Shown here piece by piece: positions 1 to 6,085 of a DNA stretch of 9,618 bases (the first letter of the stretch is position 1; each line of letters begins with the position of its first letter). The notes under the pieces are model-generated. The model saw only the letters and a list, made by a program, of their open reading frames with translations, made no database searches and was not told the origin of the DNA. The DNA lies in NCBI GenBank assembly GCA_964441925.1, contig CAYTVY010000098.1, forward strand, positions 1 to 9,618. The letters are read 5' to 3'. The DNA is from Geothermobacter sp964441925 (GTDB taxonomy: Bacteria > Desulfobacterota > Desulfuromonadia > Desulfuromonadales > Geothermobacteraceae). The translations under genes and the position numbers were made by a program.

Positions 1-646
1 GGGTGTTGGTTTCATCGTCGTCGATACGGCTTTCCAGGCCGAGAGCCCCCTGGCCGATGGCGGGCAGGGAAACATCCACCGGCAGATATTCGCTGATCTG
101 TTCGGCGAAACCGAGCCGCTTCATGCCGGCGGCCGCCAGCACCACCGCATCGAGATCCTCGTCGGTCAGTTTGCGGATGCGGGTTTCGACGTTGCCCCGG
201 ATGTCGACCATCCGGAAATCCGGGCGCAGCTGCAGCAGCTGCGCCTTGCGCCGCAGCGACGAGGTGCCGATGCGCGCGCCCGGCGGCAGGTCGCGAAAGC
301 TCGTGTAGCCCGGCTTGAGGATGCAGATGTCGCGCACGTCCTCGCGGGCGGTGATACAGCGCAGGGCCAGCCCCTCGGGAAAGACGGTCGGCACGTCCTT
401 CATCGAGTGCACGGCGATATCGACCTCGCCCCGCAGCATGGCTTCCTCGATCTCCTTGACGAACAGTCCCTTGCCGCCGACCATGGCCAGGGGCACGTCG
501 AGAATCTTGTCGCCCTGGGTCTTGATCTTGACCAGTTCGACCGCCAGACCGGGATAGCGGTTCTCCAGCTGCCGTTTGACCCAGTTCGCCTGCCAGAGCG
601 CCAGCTGACTGGCGCGGGTTCCTATTTTCAGCGTCTTTTTGGCCAT
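1..646 (-). CDS. hemC: Porphobilinogen deaminase (hydroxymethylbilane synthase), C-terminus missing at window edge
   Basis: HemC joins four porphobilinogen molecules into hydroxymethylbilane, the third step of the C5 tetrapyrrole pathway, in the cytosol. The first 215 codons are present; the family is usually about 310 residues, so the C-terminal third, including the cysteine that holds the dipyrromethane cofactor, lies outside the window. Visible hallmarks are the N-terminal KIGTRASQLALWQA segment (residues 7-20), GGKGLFVKEIE (58-68), AVHSMKDVP (78-86) with the catalytic Asp84 at the same number as in E. coli, GTSSLRR, a DIRGNVETR substrate-binding segment, and LPAIGQGALGLE near the cut. The ATG at 646 is preceded by AAGGAG about 12 nt upstream, a slightly long spacing. 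It lies about 100 nt downstream of hemA and is probably co-transcribed with it. The gene is cut by the window, not damaged. Confidence 0.97.
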   Translation of the reverse strand, partial: MAKKTLKIGTRASQLALWQANWVKRQLENRYPGLAVELVKIKTQGDKILDVPLAMVGGKGLFVKEIEEAMLRGEVDIAVHSMKDVPTVFPEGLALRCITAREDVRDICILKPGYTSFRDLPPGARIGTSSLRRKAQLLQLRPDFRMVDIRGNVETRIRKLTDEDLDAVVLAAAGMKRLGFAEQISEYLPVDVSLPAIGQGALGLESRIDDDETNT

Positions 647-750
647 GTCTCGTCCAAGCTCCTTGCCGTACGTTGATCCTGAACCCGGGCTGCCACCGGC
701 GGGCAACGGACGTGCCCTCCTTCGCGTCAATCCGCTGATTCAGGTCGATG

Positions 751-2064
751 TCAGTCCTGTCCGGACTCGTCCAGTGGTTTCAGCTCCGCCTCCGCCGACA
801 CCACCTCCAGCTCGAACAGTGCCCGCAGGGCGTCGACGTAGAGATCGGCACCGTCCCCGTTCTGGGCCTGCTTGAGGCGGCTGATGGGCGGATGCAGAAT
901 CTTGTTGATGATCGCCGAGGTCATGGCGTGAATCGCCTTTTGTTCCTTCGGCCCGAGATGTTTCAGGTTGCGCAGGGTCTTCTCGACCTCGCTCCGGCGT
1001 ATTTCCTCGAACTTCCGGCGCAGCGAGACGATGGCCGGCTTGACCTCGAGCGTCGCCAGCCAGCCATGAAACTGGTCGATCTCCTGGTCGATGATCGCCT
1101 CGGCCTTCTTCGCCTCCTTCTGCCGTTCCTTCAGGTTGGCCTGCACCACGCCCTGCAGGTCGTCGACGTCGTAGAGGTAGACGTTGGCCACCTCGTTGAC
1201 CCCCGGATCGATATCGCGCGGCACGGCGATGTCGATGAAGAACATCGGCCGGTTACGCCGCTGCCGGAGCACCTTCTCCACCTGGCTGCGTACCAGGATG
1301 AAGTTCGGCGCTCCGGTCGAGGTCAGCACGATGTCGGCCTCCGGCAGATGCTCGACATAGGCCTCGAAGGGAATGGGGCGGCCGTTGAATTCGGCGGCCA
1401 GCTTTTCGGCCCGGGCGAAGGTGCGGTTGGTCACCAGCACCCGGCTGATGCCGTTGCTGATGAAGTGCCGGGCCGCCAGCTCGCACATCTCGCCGGCACC
1501 GATCAGCAGCACCACCTTGCCGTCGAGACTGCCGAAGATCTTGCGTGCCAGCTCGACGGCGGCAAAGGAGACGGAAACGGCGTTGCCGGCGATGTTGGTC
1601 TCGGTCCGGACCCGCTTGGCGACGGAGAAGGCCTTGTGCAGAAAGCGGTTGAGAATCAGTCCGACCGTCCGGTATTCGCTGGCATAACCGTAGGCGGTCT
1701 TGATCTGACCCAGGATCTGCGGCTCGCCGATCACCATCGAGTCAAGGCTGGAGGCCACCCGGAAGACATGGCGGATCGCCTCCACCCCCTGGTAGTCGTA
1801 GAGATGAGGCGCCAGCACCTCGTCGGCCAGCCCGTGGTAGCGGGCGAGGAAACGGCGCAGCACGGCGATGCCCGCCTCGGCGTCCCGGGTGGTGGCGTAG
1901 ACCTCGACCCGGTTGCAGGTCGAGACGATGACGGTCTCGGCGATTTCGGGCAGGGCGAGAACCTGTTTCAGCGGCTCTTCCATGGCGTCGGGCGCAAAGG
2001 CGACCCGTTCCCGGATTTCAACCGGTGCCGTGTGGTGACTGAGTCCGACGACGACGATGTTCAT
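751..2064 (-). CDS. hemA: Glutamyl-tRNA reductase
   Basis: HemA reduces glutamyl-tRNA(Glu) to glutamate-1-semialdehyde with NADPH, the first committed and usually rate-limiting step of tetrapyrrole synthesis by the C5 route. The 437-residue product has the usual family length. It begins MNIVVVGLSHHTAPVEIRER; the catalytic cysteine is Cys50 in STCNRVEVY. A Rossmann NADPH domain follows (VVLLIGAGEMCELAARH, then VTNRTFARAEKLA), then the FIDIAVPRDIDP motif and a long helical C-terminal dimerisation domain rich in Lys and Glu. The ATG at 2064 is chosen because it matches the conserved N-terminus and has a GGGGAGG ribosome-binding site 11 nt upstream. The same frame stays open far upstream through ccsB, but that part is a shadow in the wrong frame and not a fusion. 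It starts 17 nt after the ccsB stop. Confidence 0.98.
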   Translation of the reverse strand: MNIVVVGLSHHTAPVEIRERVAFAPDAMEEPLKQVLALPEIAETVIVSTCNRVEVYATTRDAEAGIAVLRRFLARYHGLADEVLAPHLYDYQGVEAIRHVFRVASSLDSMVIGEPQILGQIKTAYGYASEYRTVGLILNRFLHKAFSVAKRVRTETNIAGNAVSVSFAAVELARKIFGSLDGKVVLLIGAGEMCELAARHFISNGISRVLVTNRTFARAEKLAAEFNGRPIPFEAYVEHLPEADIVLTSTGAPNFILVRSQVEKVLRQRRNRPMFFIDIAVPRDIDPGVNEVANVYLYDVDDLQGVVQANLKERQKEAKKAEAIIDQEIDQFHGWLATLEVKPAIVSLRRKFEEIRRSEVEKTLRNLKHLGPKEQKAIHAMTSAIINKILHPPISRLKQAQNGDGADLYVDALRALFELEVVSAEAELKPLDESGQD

Positions 2065-2081
2065 GAATCCCCGGGCCTCCC

Positions 2082-2918
2082 CTACTTGCCTTCGAGGGTG
2101 TTGAAGCTGTGCAGGTCGGACATCAGGGTGTTGACGCCGAGGAAGGTGAAGAGCAGGCAGAGAAAACCGATGATGGCAAAGATCGCCGCCCGGCGCCCGC
2201 GCCAGCCGATGGTCAGCCGGCCGTGCAGCAGGGCGGCGTAGAGGAACCAGGTGATCAGTGCCCAGGTCTCTTTCGGATCCCAGCGCCAGTAGCCGCCCCA
2301 GGCCGAGTTGGCCCAGACCGCCCCGGAAATGATGCCCATGGTCATCAGGGGAAAGCCGAAGGTCAGACACCTGTAGTTGATGCTGTCGAGGACATCGAGC
2401 GAGGGCAACCGGTAGAACAGACCGGAAAACCGCTTGCTCTTGAGCATCCGCTCCTGCAGCAGGTACATCACCCCGGCAACGAAAGCGAGGGCGAAAATCG
2501 CGTAACCGGCAAAAGCGAGGCTGATGTGAATCGGAAACCACCAGCTGTCGAGCGCCGGATTGGCGGTCGACACCGGACTTTTGGCCGCCGCGCCAAAAAT
2601 CATCATCGCCAGCGCCAGCGGACAGCTGAAGGCGCCGAGAATGGTCAGCCGGTACTTCAGATCGAACAGCAGAAAGGCACCGACGATGGCCAGGGCGAAA
2701 AAGGAGAGGGACTCCTGCAGGTTGACCACCGGCACATGGCCGGCCGCCGCGTAGCGGGCCACGATGGTGGCACAATGCACGAGAAAACCGCCGACCAAAA
2801 CCCAGCGGGCCAGATTGCCGGCCTTCTGCCGGCGACCGATGACGTCAATAAGAAAGAGAACCGTGGCGGTGAAATAGACCAGGAGAGTGATCTTGTAAAG
2901 CAGGATATCGGCATTCAT
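2082..2918 (-). CDS. ccsB: Cytochrome c biogenesis protein, CcsA/ResC (HemX-like) family, with WWD motif
   Basis: Integral membrane protein of System II cytochrome c maturation, which carries haem across the cytoplasmic membrane and presents it for attachment to apocytochromes. The 278-residue product has about eight hydrophobic segments (for example 6-26, 40-58, 70-86, 92-110, 130-153, 188-203, 219-233, 244-263). The tryptophan-rich WWD haem-binding motif is at about 202-219 (ending YWRWDPKETW). Candidate haem-ligand histidines flank it: His131 in the HIS segment and His270 near the C-terminus. It overlaps the upstream precorrin-2 dehydrogenase by 4 nt (ATGA) and precedes hemA, the same neighbourhood in which the related HemX lies next to hemA in Bacillus. 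Naming differs between databases: TIGR03144-type proteins are called CcsB, plastid relatives CcsA, Bacillus relatives ResC or HemX. The partner that handles the apocytochrome (ResB/Ccs1-type) is not in the window. Confidence 0.93.
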   Translation of the reverse strand: MNADILLYKITLLVYFTATVLFLIDVIGRRQKAGNLARWVLVGGFLVHCATIVARYAAAGHVPVVNLQESLSFFALAIVGAFLLFDLKYRLTILGAFSCPLALAMMIFGAAAKSPVSTANPALDSWWFPIHISLAFAGYAIFALAFVAGVMYLLQERMLKSKRFSGLFYRLPSLDVLDSINYRCLTFGFPLMTMGIISGAVWANSAWGGYWRWDPKETWALITWFLYAALLHGRLTIGWRGRRAAIFAIIGFLCLLFTFLGVNTLMSDLHSFNTLEGK

Positions 2919-3574
2919 GGCAGTGGTTCCAAAGAGTCGATGCCCAGTTCGGCCAGCCCGACACCACAGTGGCGCCGCAGCAGCTCGTCAACGGCCCCGT
3001 ACCGTCCGCTGCGCAGCAGGCCGGCAAGATCGTCAGCGAGCAGTTGACGCAAAATAGATTGATTATATTCCGCGCTCTTCGGGGATGTCAACGAACGGCG
3101 CCGCAAACGACGGGCGAGCGCCAGCACCTGCTCCCATTCAGGCCCCACCTTCCGGAACAGCCGGTCGGCGATGACAGCACTCAAGGCGGGGCTGTCTCCC
3201 CCGGTGCCGACCGCAAGCACGATCCCCCCCCGCCGCCGCACCGCCGGCAGCAGCAGATCACCCGCAGCGCCGTCTCTGGCGACATTGACCGGTACGCCCA
3301 GCCGGCGGGCATCCTCGACCACCAAGAGGTCGACAGCAGGATCACCGGTGGCCGCAAAAACCAGCGAAACACCGGCCGGATCGCCCCGGCGGTAGGGGCG
3401 CCTTCGCCACTCGAGTGCCGGGTGCGCCATCTTTTCCCGGCAATCCGGACTGACCAGCCGCACCTGCGCCCCGGCGGCAAGCAGCCCCCGGATCTTGCGA
3501 CAGCCGACCCTGCCGCCGCCGACGACGAGACAGAGCCGGTCCTGCATCTCGAGCATGACCGGATAGAGGGCCAT
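2915..3574 (-). CDS. Precorrin-2 dehydrogenase / sirohydrochlorin ferrochelatase, Met8/CysG N-terminal type
   Basis: Predicted to oxidise precorrin-2 to sirohydrochlorin with NAD+, and possibly to insert iron, on the branch from uroporphyrinogen III to sirohaem or haem d1. The 219-residue protein begins ALYPVML, a typical opening for the family, followed by an NAD-binding glycine loop VVGGGRVGCRK (17-27). The GTGGDSPALS signature is at 123-132, followed by a helical dimerisation and C-terminal domain. One deviation stands out: the family motif VNVVD, whose Asp is implicated in catalysis in Met8p and CysG, reads VNVAR here (96-100), with Asp only at the next position, 101. The fold is clear; chelatase activity is uncertain. 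The ATG at 3574 follows the SIS stop by 3 nt and has only a weak GGAA upstream, so translation is probably coupled. There is no fused methyltransferase (CysG C-terminal) domain. Confidence 0.9.
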   Translation of the reverse strand: MALYPVMLEMQDRLCLVVGGGRVGCRKIRGLLAAGAQVRLVSPDCREKMAHPALEWRRRPYRRGDPAGVSLVFAATGDPAVDLLVVEDARRLGVPVNVARDGAAGDLLLPAVRRRGGIVLAVGTGGDSPALSAVIADRLFRKVGPEWEQVLALARRLRRRSLTSPKSAEYNQSILRQLLADDLAGLLRSGRYGAVDELLRRHCGVGLAELGIDSLEPLP

Positions 3575-3577
3575 CGG

Positions 3578-4153
3578 TCAGATTCCGAACAGTTCCCGCT
3601 CAATCAGCTCGCAGAGCAGACGGCCGAACAACAGGGCGGCCTCGACGATTTCACCGGTATTGTCCGACCGGACCTGGAAACAGAACTCGACCGGCGGACC
3701 GGTCCAGTCCTGCTTCTCCGGCTGGATCAGCGCCGTGGTGCAGCCGGTATCGACCGCCGCCTGGGCCAGGTTCTCCAGGGCCGGATCGTGGGTGCCGTCG
3801 GCAAAAAGGAGCAACAGGTCCCCCTTGGTCGCCATCAGCAGAAACTGACGGGTAAACAGTTCGCCGAGGCGGCCGTGGCGATCGAGCGAGGCAGCCAGCG
3901 CCTGGTCGTGACTGAGCGAATAGGCGGGCAGTTGCGGCCGTTCGAAATGAAGCTGGTCGAGGAAGTAGGCCTCTGTCAGATCGGCGGCACGGCCGAGGTT
4001 CCCCGATCCGGCCAGAAAGAGGCGACTTTCGCGATGAAATCCGCCGGCCACCATCTGCGCCAGCCGGGTCAGCTCTCCGGCCTGGGCCTCGAAGGTCAGC
4101 CGGATCATCTCGGCGTGACGCTGCAAGGCATCGAGCAGTTTTGTCTGCGGCAT
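3578..4153 (-). CDS. SIS-domain protein, GmhA/DiaA-like, without canonical isomerase active-site motifs
   Basis: The 191-residue protein has the layout of the phosphoheptose isomerase (GmhA) family. An N-terminal helix pair (1-40) is followed by a phosphosugar-binding loop FLAGSGNLGRAAD (46-58), a central LPAYSLSHDQALAA segment (75-88), a GDLLLLF strand (111-117) and a C-terminal helix (167-187) ending in a CELIE motif, as GmhA does. The residues used for isomerisation appear changed: the GNGGSAAD loop is GSGNLGRAAD, the STSGNS sugar-binding loop is FADGTHDP (117-124), and the QEAHI segment with a catalytic His is EIVEAALLFG. A regulatory, DiaA-like or unknown sugar-phosphate binding role is therefore as likely as catalysis. 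The ATG at 4153 is well supported by GGAGGA 4 nt upstream and a promoter just beyond. It is the first gene of the tetrapyrrole/cytochrome operon. The open frame continues upstream into the assembly gap, but nothing supports an earlier start. Confidence 0.85.
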   Translation of the reverse strand: MPQTKLLDALQRHAEMIRLTFEAQAGELTRLAQMVAGGFHRESRLFLAGSGNLGRAADLTEAYFLDQLHFERPQLPAYSLSHDQALAASLDRHGRLGELFTRQFLLMATKGDLLLLFADGTHDPALENLAQAAVDTGCTTALIQPEKQDWTGPPVEFCFQVRSDNTGEIVEAALLFGRLLCELIERELFGI

Positions 4154-4181
4154 CGTTTCCTCCGATGGGGATGGTAGCGGC

Positions 4182-4210
4182 AGGATAGGAGCCCCCCGGC
4201 CGGGTGTCAA
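4182..4210 (-). promoter_or_regulatory. Sigma70-type promoter of the SIS-met8-ccsB-hemA-hemC operon
   Basis: On the minus strand a perfect -35 hexamer TTGACA (4210-4205) is separated by 17 bp from a -10 hexamer TATCCT (4187-4182; 4 of 6 match the consensus). Transcription would begin near 4175, leaving a leader of about 22 nt before the SIS start codon. Box quality, spacing and position all agree. No operator was recognised. Confidence 0.7.
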
Positions 4211-4220
4211 GCACCGCCGG

Positions 4221-4264
4221 TCCTTCTGGGAGACGGACGCCGAGGAAACGGCCGGCCCGGACCA
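4221..4264. repeat. 44-bp direct repeat, left copy, abutting the gap
   Basis: These 44 bases (starting TCCTTCTGGG, ending CCCGGACCA) are identical to 4365-4408. The copy ends exactly where the N-run begins. It contains most of an imperfect hairpin (GTCCTTCT, loop GGG, AGACGGAC at 4220-4238). It is best explained as the shared end of two overlapping contigs, not as a biological repeat. Confidence 0.9.
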
Positions 4265-4364
4265 NNNNNNNNNNNNNNNNNNNNNNNNNNNNNNNNNNNN
4301 NNNNNNNNNNNNNNNNNNNNNNNNNNNNNNNNNNNNNNNNNNNNNNNNNNNNNNNNNNNNNNNN
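4265..4364. other. Assembly gap of 100 N
   Basis: Exactly 100 consecutive N lie between two identical 44-bp sequences. A run of 100 N is the conventional placeholder for a gap of unknown length. Because the flanks overlap perfectly, the true sequence is probably continuous with one repeat copy, 144 bp shorter than shown. Open frames reading through the N-run should be ignored. Confidence 0.97.
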
Positions 4365-4408
4365 TCCTTCTGGGAGACGGACGCCGAGGAAACGGCCGGC
4401 CCGGACCA
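4365..4408. repeat. 44-bp direct repeat, right copy, abutting the gap
   Basis: Exact second copy of 4221-4264, starting at the first base after the N-run. Beyond 4408 the sequence is unique and leads into the trxA promoter region. Merging the two copies leaves about 125 bp between the two divergent promoters. Confidence 0.9.
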
Positions 4409-4479
4409 ACGAGTCCGCTCGAACCACGACGGCAATCTCGTTCACCGGTCCCGAAAGGGGGCGTGAGGGGGCATTCCGC

Positions 4480-4507
4480 TTGATTTTTCCGCCGGCTCCT
4501 TTATCAT
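4480..4507 (+). promoter_or_regulatory. Probable sigma70-type promoter of trxA
   Basis: TTGATT (4480-4485) and TATCAT (4502-4507) are separated by 16 bp in a T-rich patch that stands out from the GC-rich surroundings. Each hexamer has at most two mismatches to consensus. Transcription would begin near 4514, giving a leader of about 45 nt before the trxA ATG. It points away from the promoter at 4182-4210. Confidence 0.6.
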
Positions 4508-4558
4508 TTGAACAACGCGGTTTTCTGCGATCCCATGTCAAAAAAGGAGAAACAGAGT

Positions 4559-4888
4559 ATGGCAAGCGATAAAGTGGTGGAACTGACCGACGACAGTTTC
4601 GACAGCGAGGTACTGCAGTCCTCGACTCCGGTTCTGGTCGACTTCTGGGCTTCCTGGTGTGCTCCCTGCAAGGCGATCGCCCCGGTCGTCGACAGCCTCG
4701 CCGACGAATACGACGGTCAGGTGAAAGTCGCCAAGCTGAATGTCGACGAAAACCCGGCCACTCCCGGCCAGTTCGGTGTCCGCGGCATTCCGACCCTGAT
4801 CCTGTTCAAGGATGGCAAGGTCATCGATCAGGTGGTGGGAGCCGTTCCCAAAAACCAGCTCGAAAACCTGATCAAAAAAGCCCTCTGA
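4559..4888 (+). CDS. trxA: Thioredoxin
   Basis: Cytosolic thiol-disulphide reductant, recycled by thioredoxin reductase, that serves ribonucleotide reductase, methionine sulphoxide reductases and general disulphide repair. The 109-residue protein has the complete thioredoxin fold: VLVDFWASWC (25-34), the redox pair Cys34 and Cys37, VAKLNVDENP (57-66), GVRGIPTLILFK (73-84) with cis-Pro78, and a C-terminal helix. The active site reads WCAPC instead of the usual WCGPC, a known natural variant that may shift the redox potential. The ATG at 4559 is chosen because AAGGAGA lies 8 nt upstream and the length fits the family. In-frame starts at 4508 (TTG) and 4535 (ATG) have no comparable ribosome-binding site and would add a non-conserved tail. 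It is a single-gene transcript, divergent from the haem operon and convergent with the gene at 4997-5479. Confidence 0.97.
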   Translation: MASDKVVELTDDSFDSEVLQSSTPVLVDFWASWCAPCKAIAPVVDSLADEYDGQVKVAKLNVDENPATPGQFGVRGIPTLILFKDGKVIDQVVGAVPKNQLENLIKKAL

Positions 4889-4911
4889 GCCTCCGATCTT
4901 CGCCGATCAGC

Positions 4912-4939
4912 AAAAAGCCCGGTTTTGCCGGGCTTTTTT
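4912..4939 (+). terminator. Bidirectional rho-independent terminator after trxA
   Basis: A GCCCGG stem (4917-4922), TTTTG loop and CCGGGC (4928-4933) are followed by six T. Five A precede the stem, so the minus-strand transcript also gains a T-tract. It lies 24 nt after the trxA stop and 57 nt beyond the stop of the converging gene, and so can end both transcripts. Confidence 0.93.
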
Positions 4940-4996
4940 CGTTGCCGACAGCACTACGGGACAAGAAGCTGGCCACCACCTTCCCCGGTCCCGGCC

Positions 4997-5479
4997 CTAT
5001 TCGATGGGGGCCAGCCGCTCCGCCATCCAACGCCGGAACGACCGGTTCGCCTGCTGCTGCACCTCGGCCAGCAGCTCCTTTTTCTTCTCCCGCAACAGTT
5101 CGAGCTGCTGGCGCGCCATCCGCCGGCCCGCGCTGCGGCGGGCACGATAGATGGCGCTGACCGCAACCTTCCAGGAATGCAGCAGCTCCTCAGCCCGCTG
5201 CCGCCACCGGTTTTGCTGCAACACGCGACTCTGGGTGGTGCGTGACGGCGCGGTCATCGCCCCCCGGGAAGCGGGACTCTCAAGTCCGGGCATGGTAACG
5301 ATACTGAGACTGCCACCACCCACCGGCGGACCGAGCAGAATACATCCCTCGGGAAGACGGTCGGGACGGTCGGTGACGAAGAGCCGACCCTGCGCATCAC
5401 GACAGGGATGCAGGTCTCCGGCGACAACGAACAAAGGATACAGGCAGAAAAAAAGCCCCATCAGAAAACGCACGATCAT
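4997..5479 (-). CDS. Small secreted DUF4124-like protein with C-terminal coiled coil
   Basis: No function can be assigned. The 160-residue product starts with a signal peptide: MIVR, then a hydrophobic stretch (5-19) and a plausible cleavage site after VVA at about residue 20. It should be exported to the periplasm. Residues 22-47 (CRDAQGRLFVTDRP and then EGC) resemble the short DUF4124 domain, which typically has an aromatic-Asp-x-x-Gly pattern and a TDxP motif; Cys26 and Cys46 could form a disulphide. A Gly/Ser/Pro-rich linker (53-85) precedes a Gln, Arg, Lys and Glu-rich region (88-152) likely to be helical or coiled coil. The ATG at 5479 has a GGGAAGGG purine tract just upstream and gives a proper signal peptide. 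It lies 85 nt after darP and may be the last gene of the dapF operon or have its own promoter. Confidence 0.75.
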   Translation of the reverse strand: MIVRFLMGLFFCLYPLFVVAGDLHPCRDAQGRLFVTDRPDRLPEGCILLGPPVGGGSLSIVTMPGLESPASRGAMTAPSRTTQSRVLQQNRWRQRAEELLHSWKVAVSAIYRARRSAGRRMARQQLELLREKKKELLAEVQQQANRSFRRWMAERLAPIE

Positions 5480-5540
5480 CGGCCCTTCCCTTCGCCTCTT
5501 CGGCAAAACCGGCAAACTTGCCTGGTTCAGGTCAGCATCA

Positions 5541-5568
5541 AGGTTAGCACCCCGAAAGGCCGGGTCAA
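5541..5568 (-). promoter_or_regulatory. Possible weak promoter for the DUF4124-like gene
   Basis: On the minus strand TTGACC (5568-5563) and TAACCT (5546-5541) are 16 bp apart in the 85-nt gap between darP and the secreted-protein gene. The -10 box is poor (three or four matches), and the -35 overlaps the darP stop. Read-through from darP is an equally good explanation, as no terminator is visible here. Confidence 0.3.
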
Positions 5569-6056
5569 GGCAGGGCGTCCTCCTGCTGGCGCAGCAACCG
5601 GAACAGGGCCCGTGCCGCTGTCCGGTCACCATTGCAGGCCGAACGTGACAGGCGCGCCAGCTCCTTGTGCTCCAGTGAAGGACAGCTGCGTCGCAGTTCG
5701 GCCAGCGCCTCTGCCGCCGCTTCTTCACAGCAAAGCCGGTCCCGCCAGGCCTCCAGCCGGTGAAACCGCCGGCGGTCCCGGTTGTGAACCGCATCGACAC
5801 CGGCCAGATGACGTTCGATCTGCACCACCCGTTCCGGCTCACGACGCAGCAGGGCCGCCAAGCGGCGTACCTCCCGACGACGCGACGCATGTCCCCGGGT
5901 CGCCCGGGCGACAGCCAGTTCATCCGCCAGATCATCGGGAAGTTCCAGCCCGGCCAGCCAGCGTTCGGGTCCTTCGACCAACCGCGCCGCCAACTCCTCC
6001 ACCTGCTTGGCCGCCCGCTTTCGGGCCGACCGGCTCGGCCGCGCCTCTTCAGACAT
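5565..6056 (-). CDS. darP: Ribosome-associated protein DarP/YjgA (DUF615)
   Basis: DarP (formerly YjgA) associates with late 50S ribosomal precursors and helps large-subunit maturation in E. coli. The 163-residue, strongly basic and mostly helical protein matches the family along its length: SRSARKRAAKQVEELAARLVE near the N-terminus, LELPDDLADELAVA, then the arginine-rich segment RRREVRRLAALLR, the HNRDRRRFHRLEAWRDRL motif in the middle, and a C-terminal AARALFRLLR helix. The ATG at 6056 is preferred: AAGGAAAG lies just upstream and the protein then starts MSEEARPSRS. A TTG 33 nt earlier (6089) would run into the end of dtd and has no clear support. It starts 29 nt after dtd. The gene is best known from gamma- and betaproteobacteria, and I infer that deltaproteobacterial homologues have the same role. 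Confidence 0.88.
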   Translation of the reverse strand: MSEEARPSRSARKRAAKQVEELAARLVEGPERWLAGLELPDDLADELAVARATRGHASRRREVRRLAALLRREPERVVQIERHLAGVDAVHNRDRRRFHRLEAWRDRLCCEEAAAEALAELRRSCPSLEHKELARLSRSACNGDRTAARALFRLLRQQEDALP

Positions 6057-6085
6057 CGGACTTTCCTTCCCCTTCGGACGACGGT

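Noticed and set aside
647..750. Possible small gene or attenuator in the hemC-hemA gap
   Set aside because: Only short frames without good ribosome-binding sites are present, and no hairpin followed by a T-tract was found on the minus strand.
748..2241. Long plus-strand open frame (497 codons) opposite hemA
   Set aside because: It is exactly antisense to the convincing hemA gene, has low-complexity composition typical of GC-rich shadow frames, and shows no recognisable domain.
2065..2775. In-frame extension of hemA upstream through ccsB, which would look like a fusion protein
   Set aside because: The extension overlaps ccsB in a different frame and reads as shadow sequence; the true hemA start at 2064 has a good ribosome-binding site and matches the conserved N-terminus.
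2969..4177. Plus-strand open frame of 402 codons opposite the precorrin-2 dehydrogenase and SIS genes
   Set aside because: Both minus-strand genes have clear family motifs; the plus-strand frame is Gln/Arg/Pro-rich shadow sequence without a ribosome-binding site.
4154..4435. Upstream extension of the SIS gene through the assembly gap
   Set aside because: It relies on translating N, overlaps the promoter at 4182-4210, and ignores the strong GGAGGA site in front of the ATG at 4153.
4508..4558. Longer N-terminus for thioredoxin from TTG 4508 or ATG 4535
   Set aside because: Neither start has a usable ribosome-binding site, 4508 precedes the predicted transcription start, and the added residues are not part of the thioredoxin fold.
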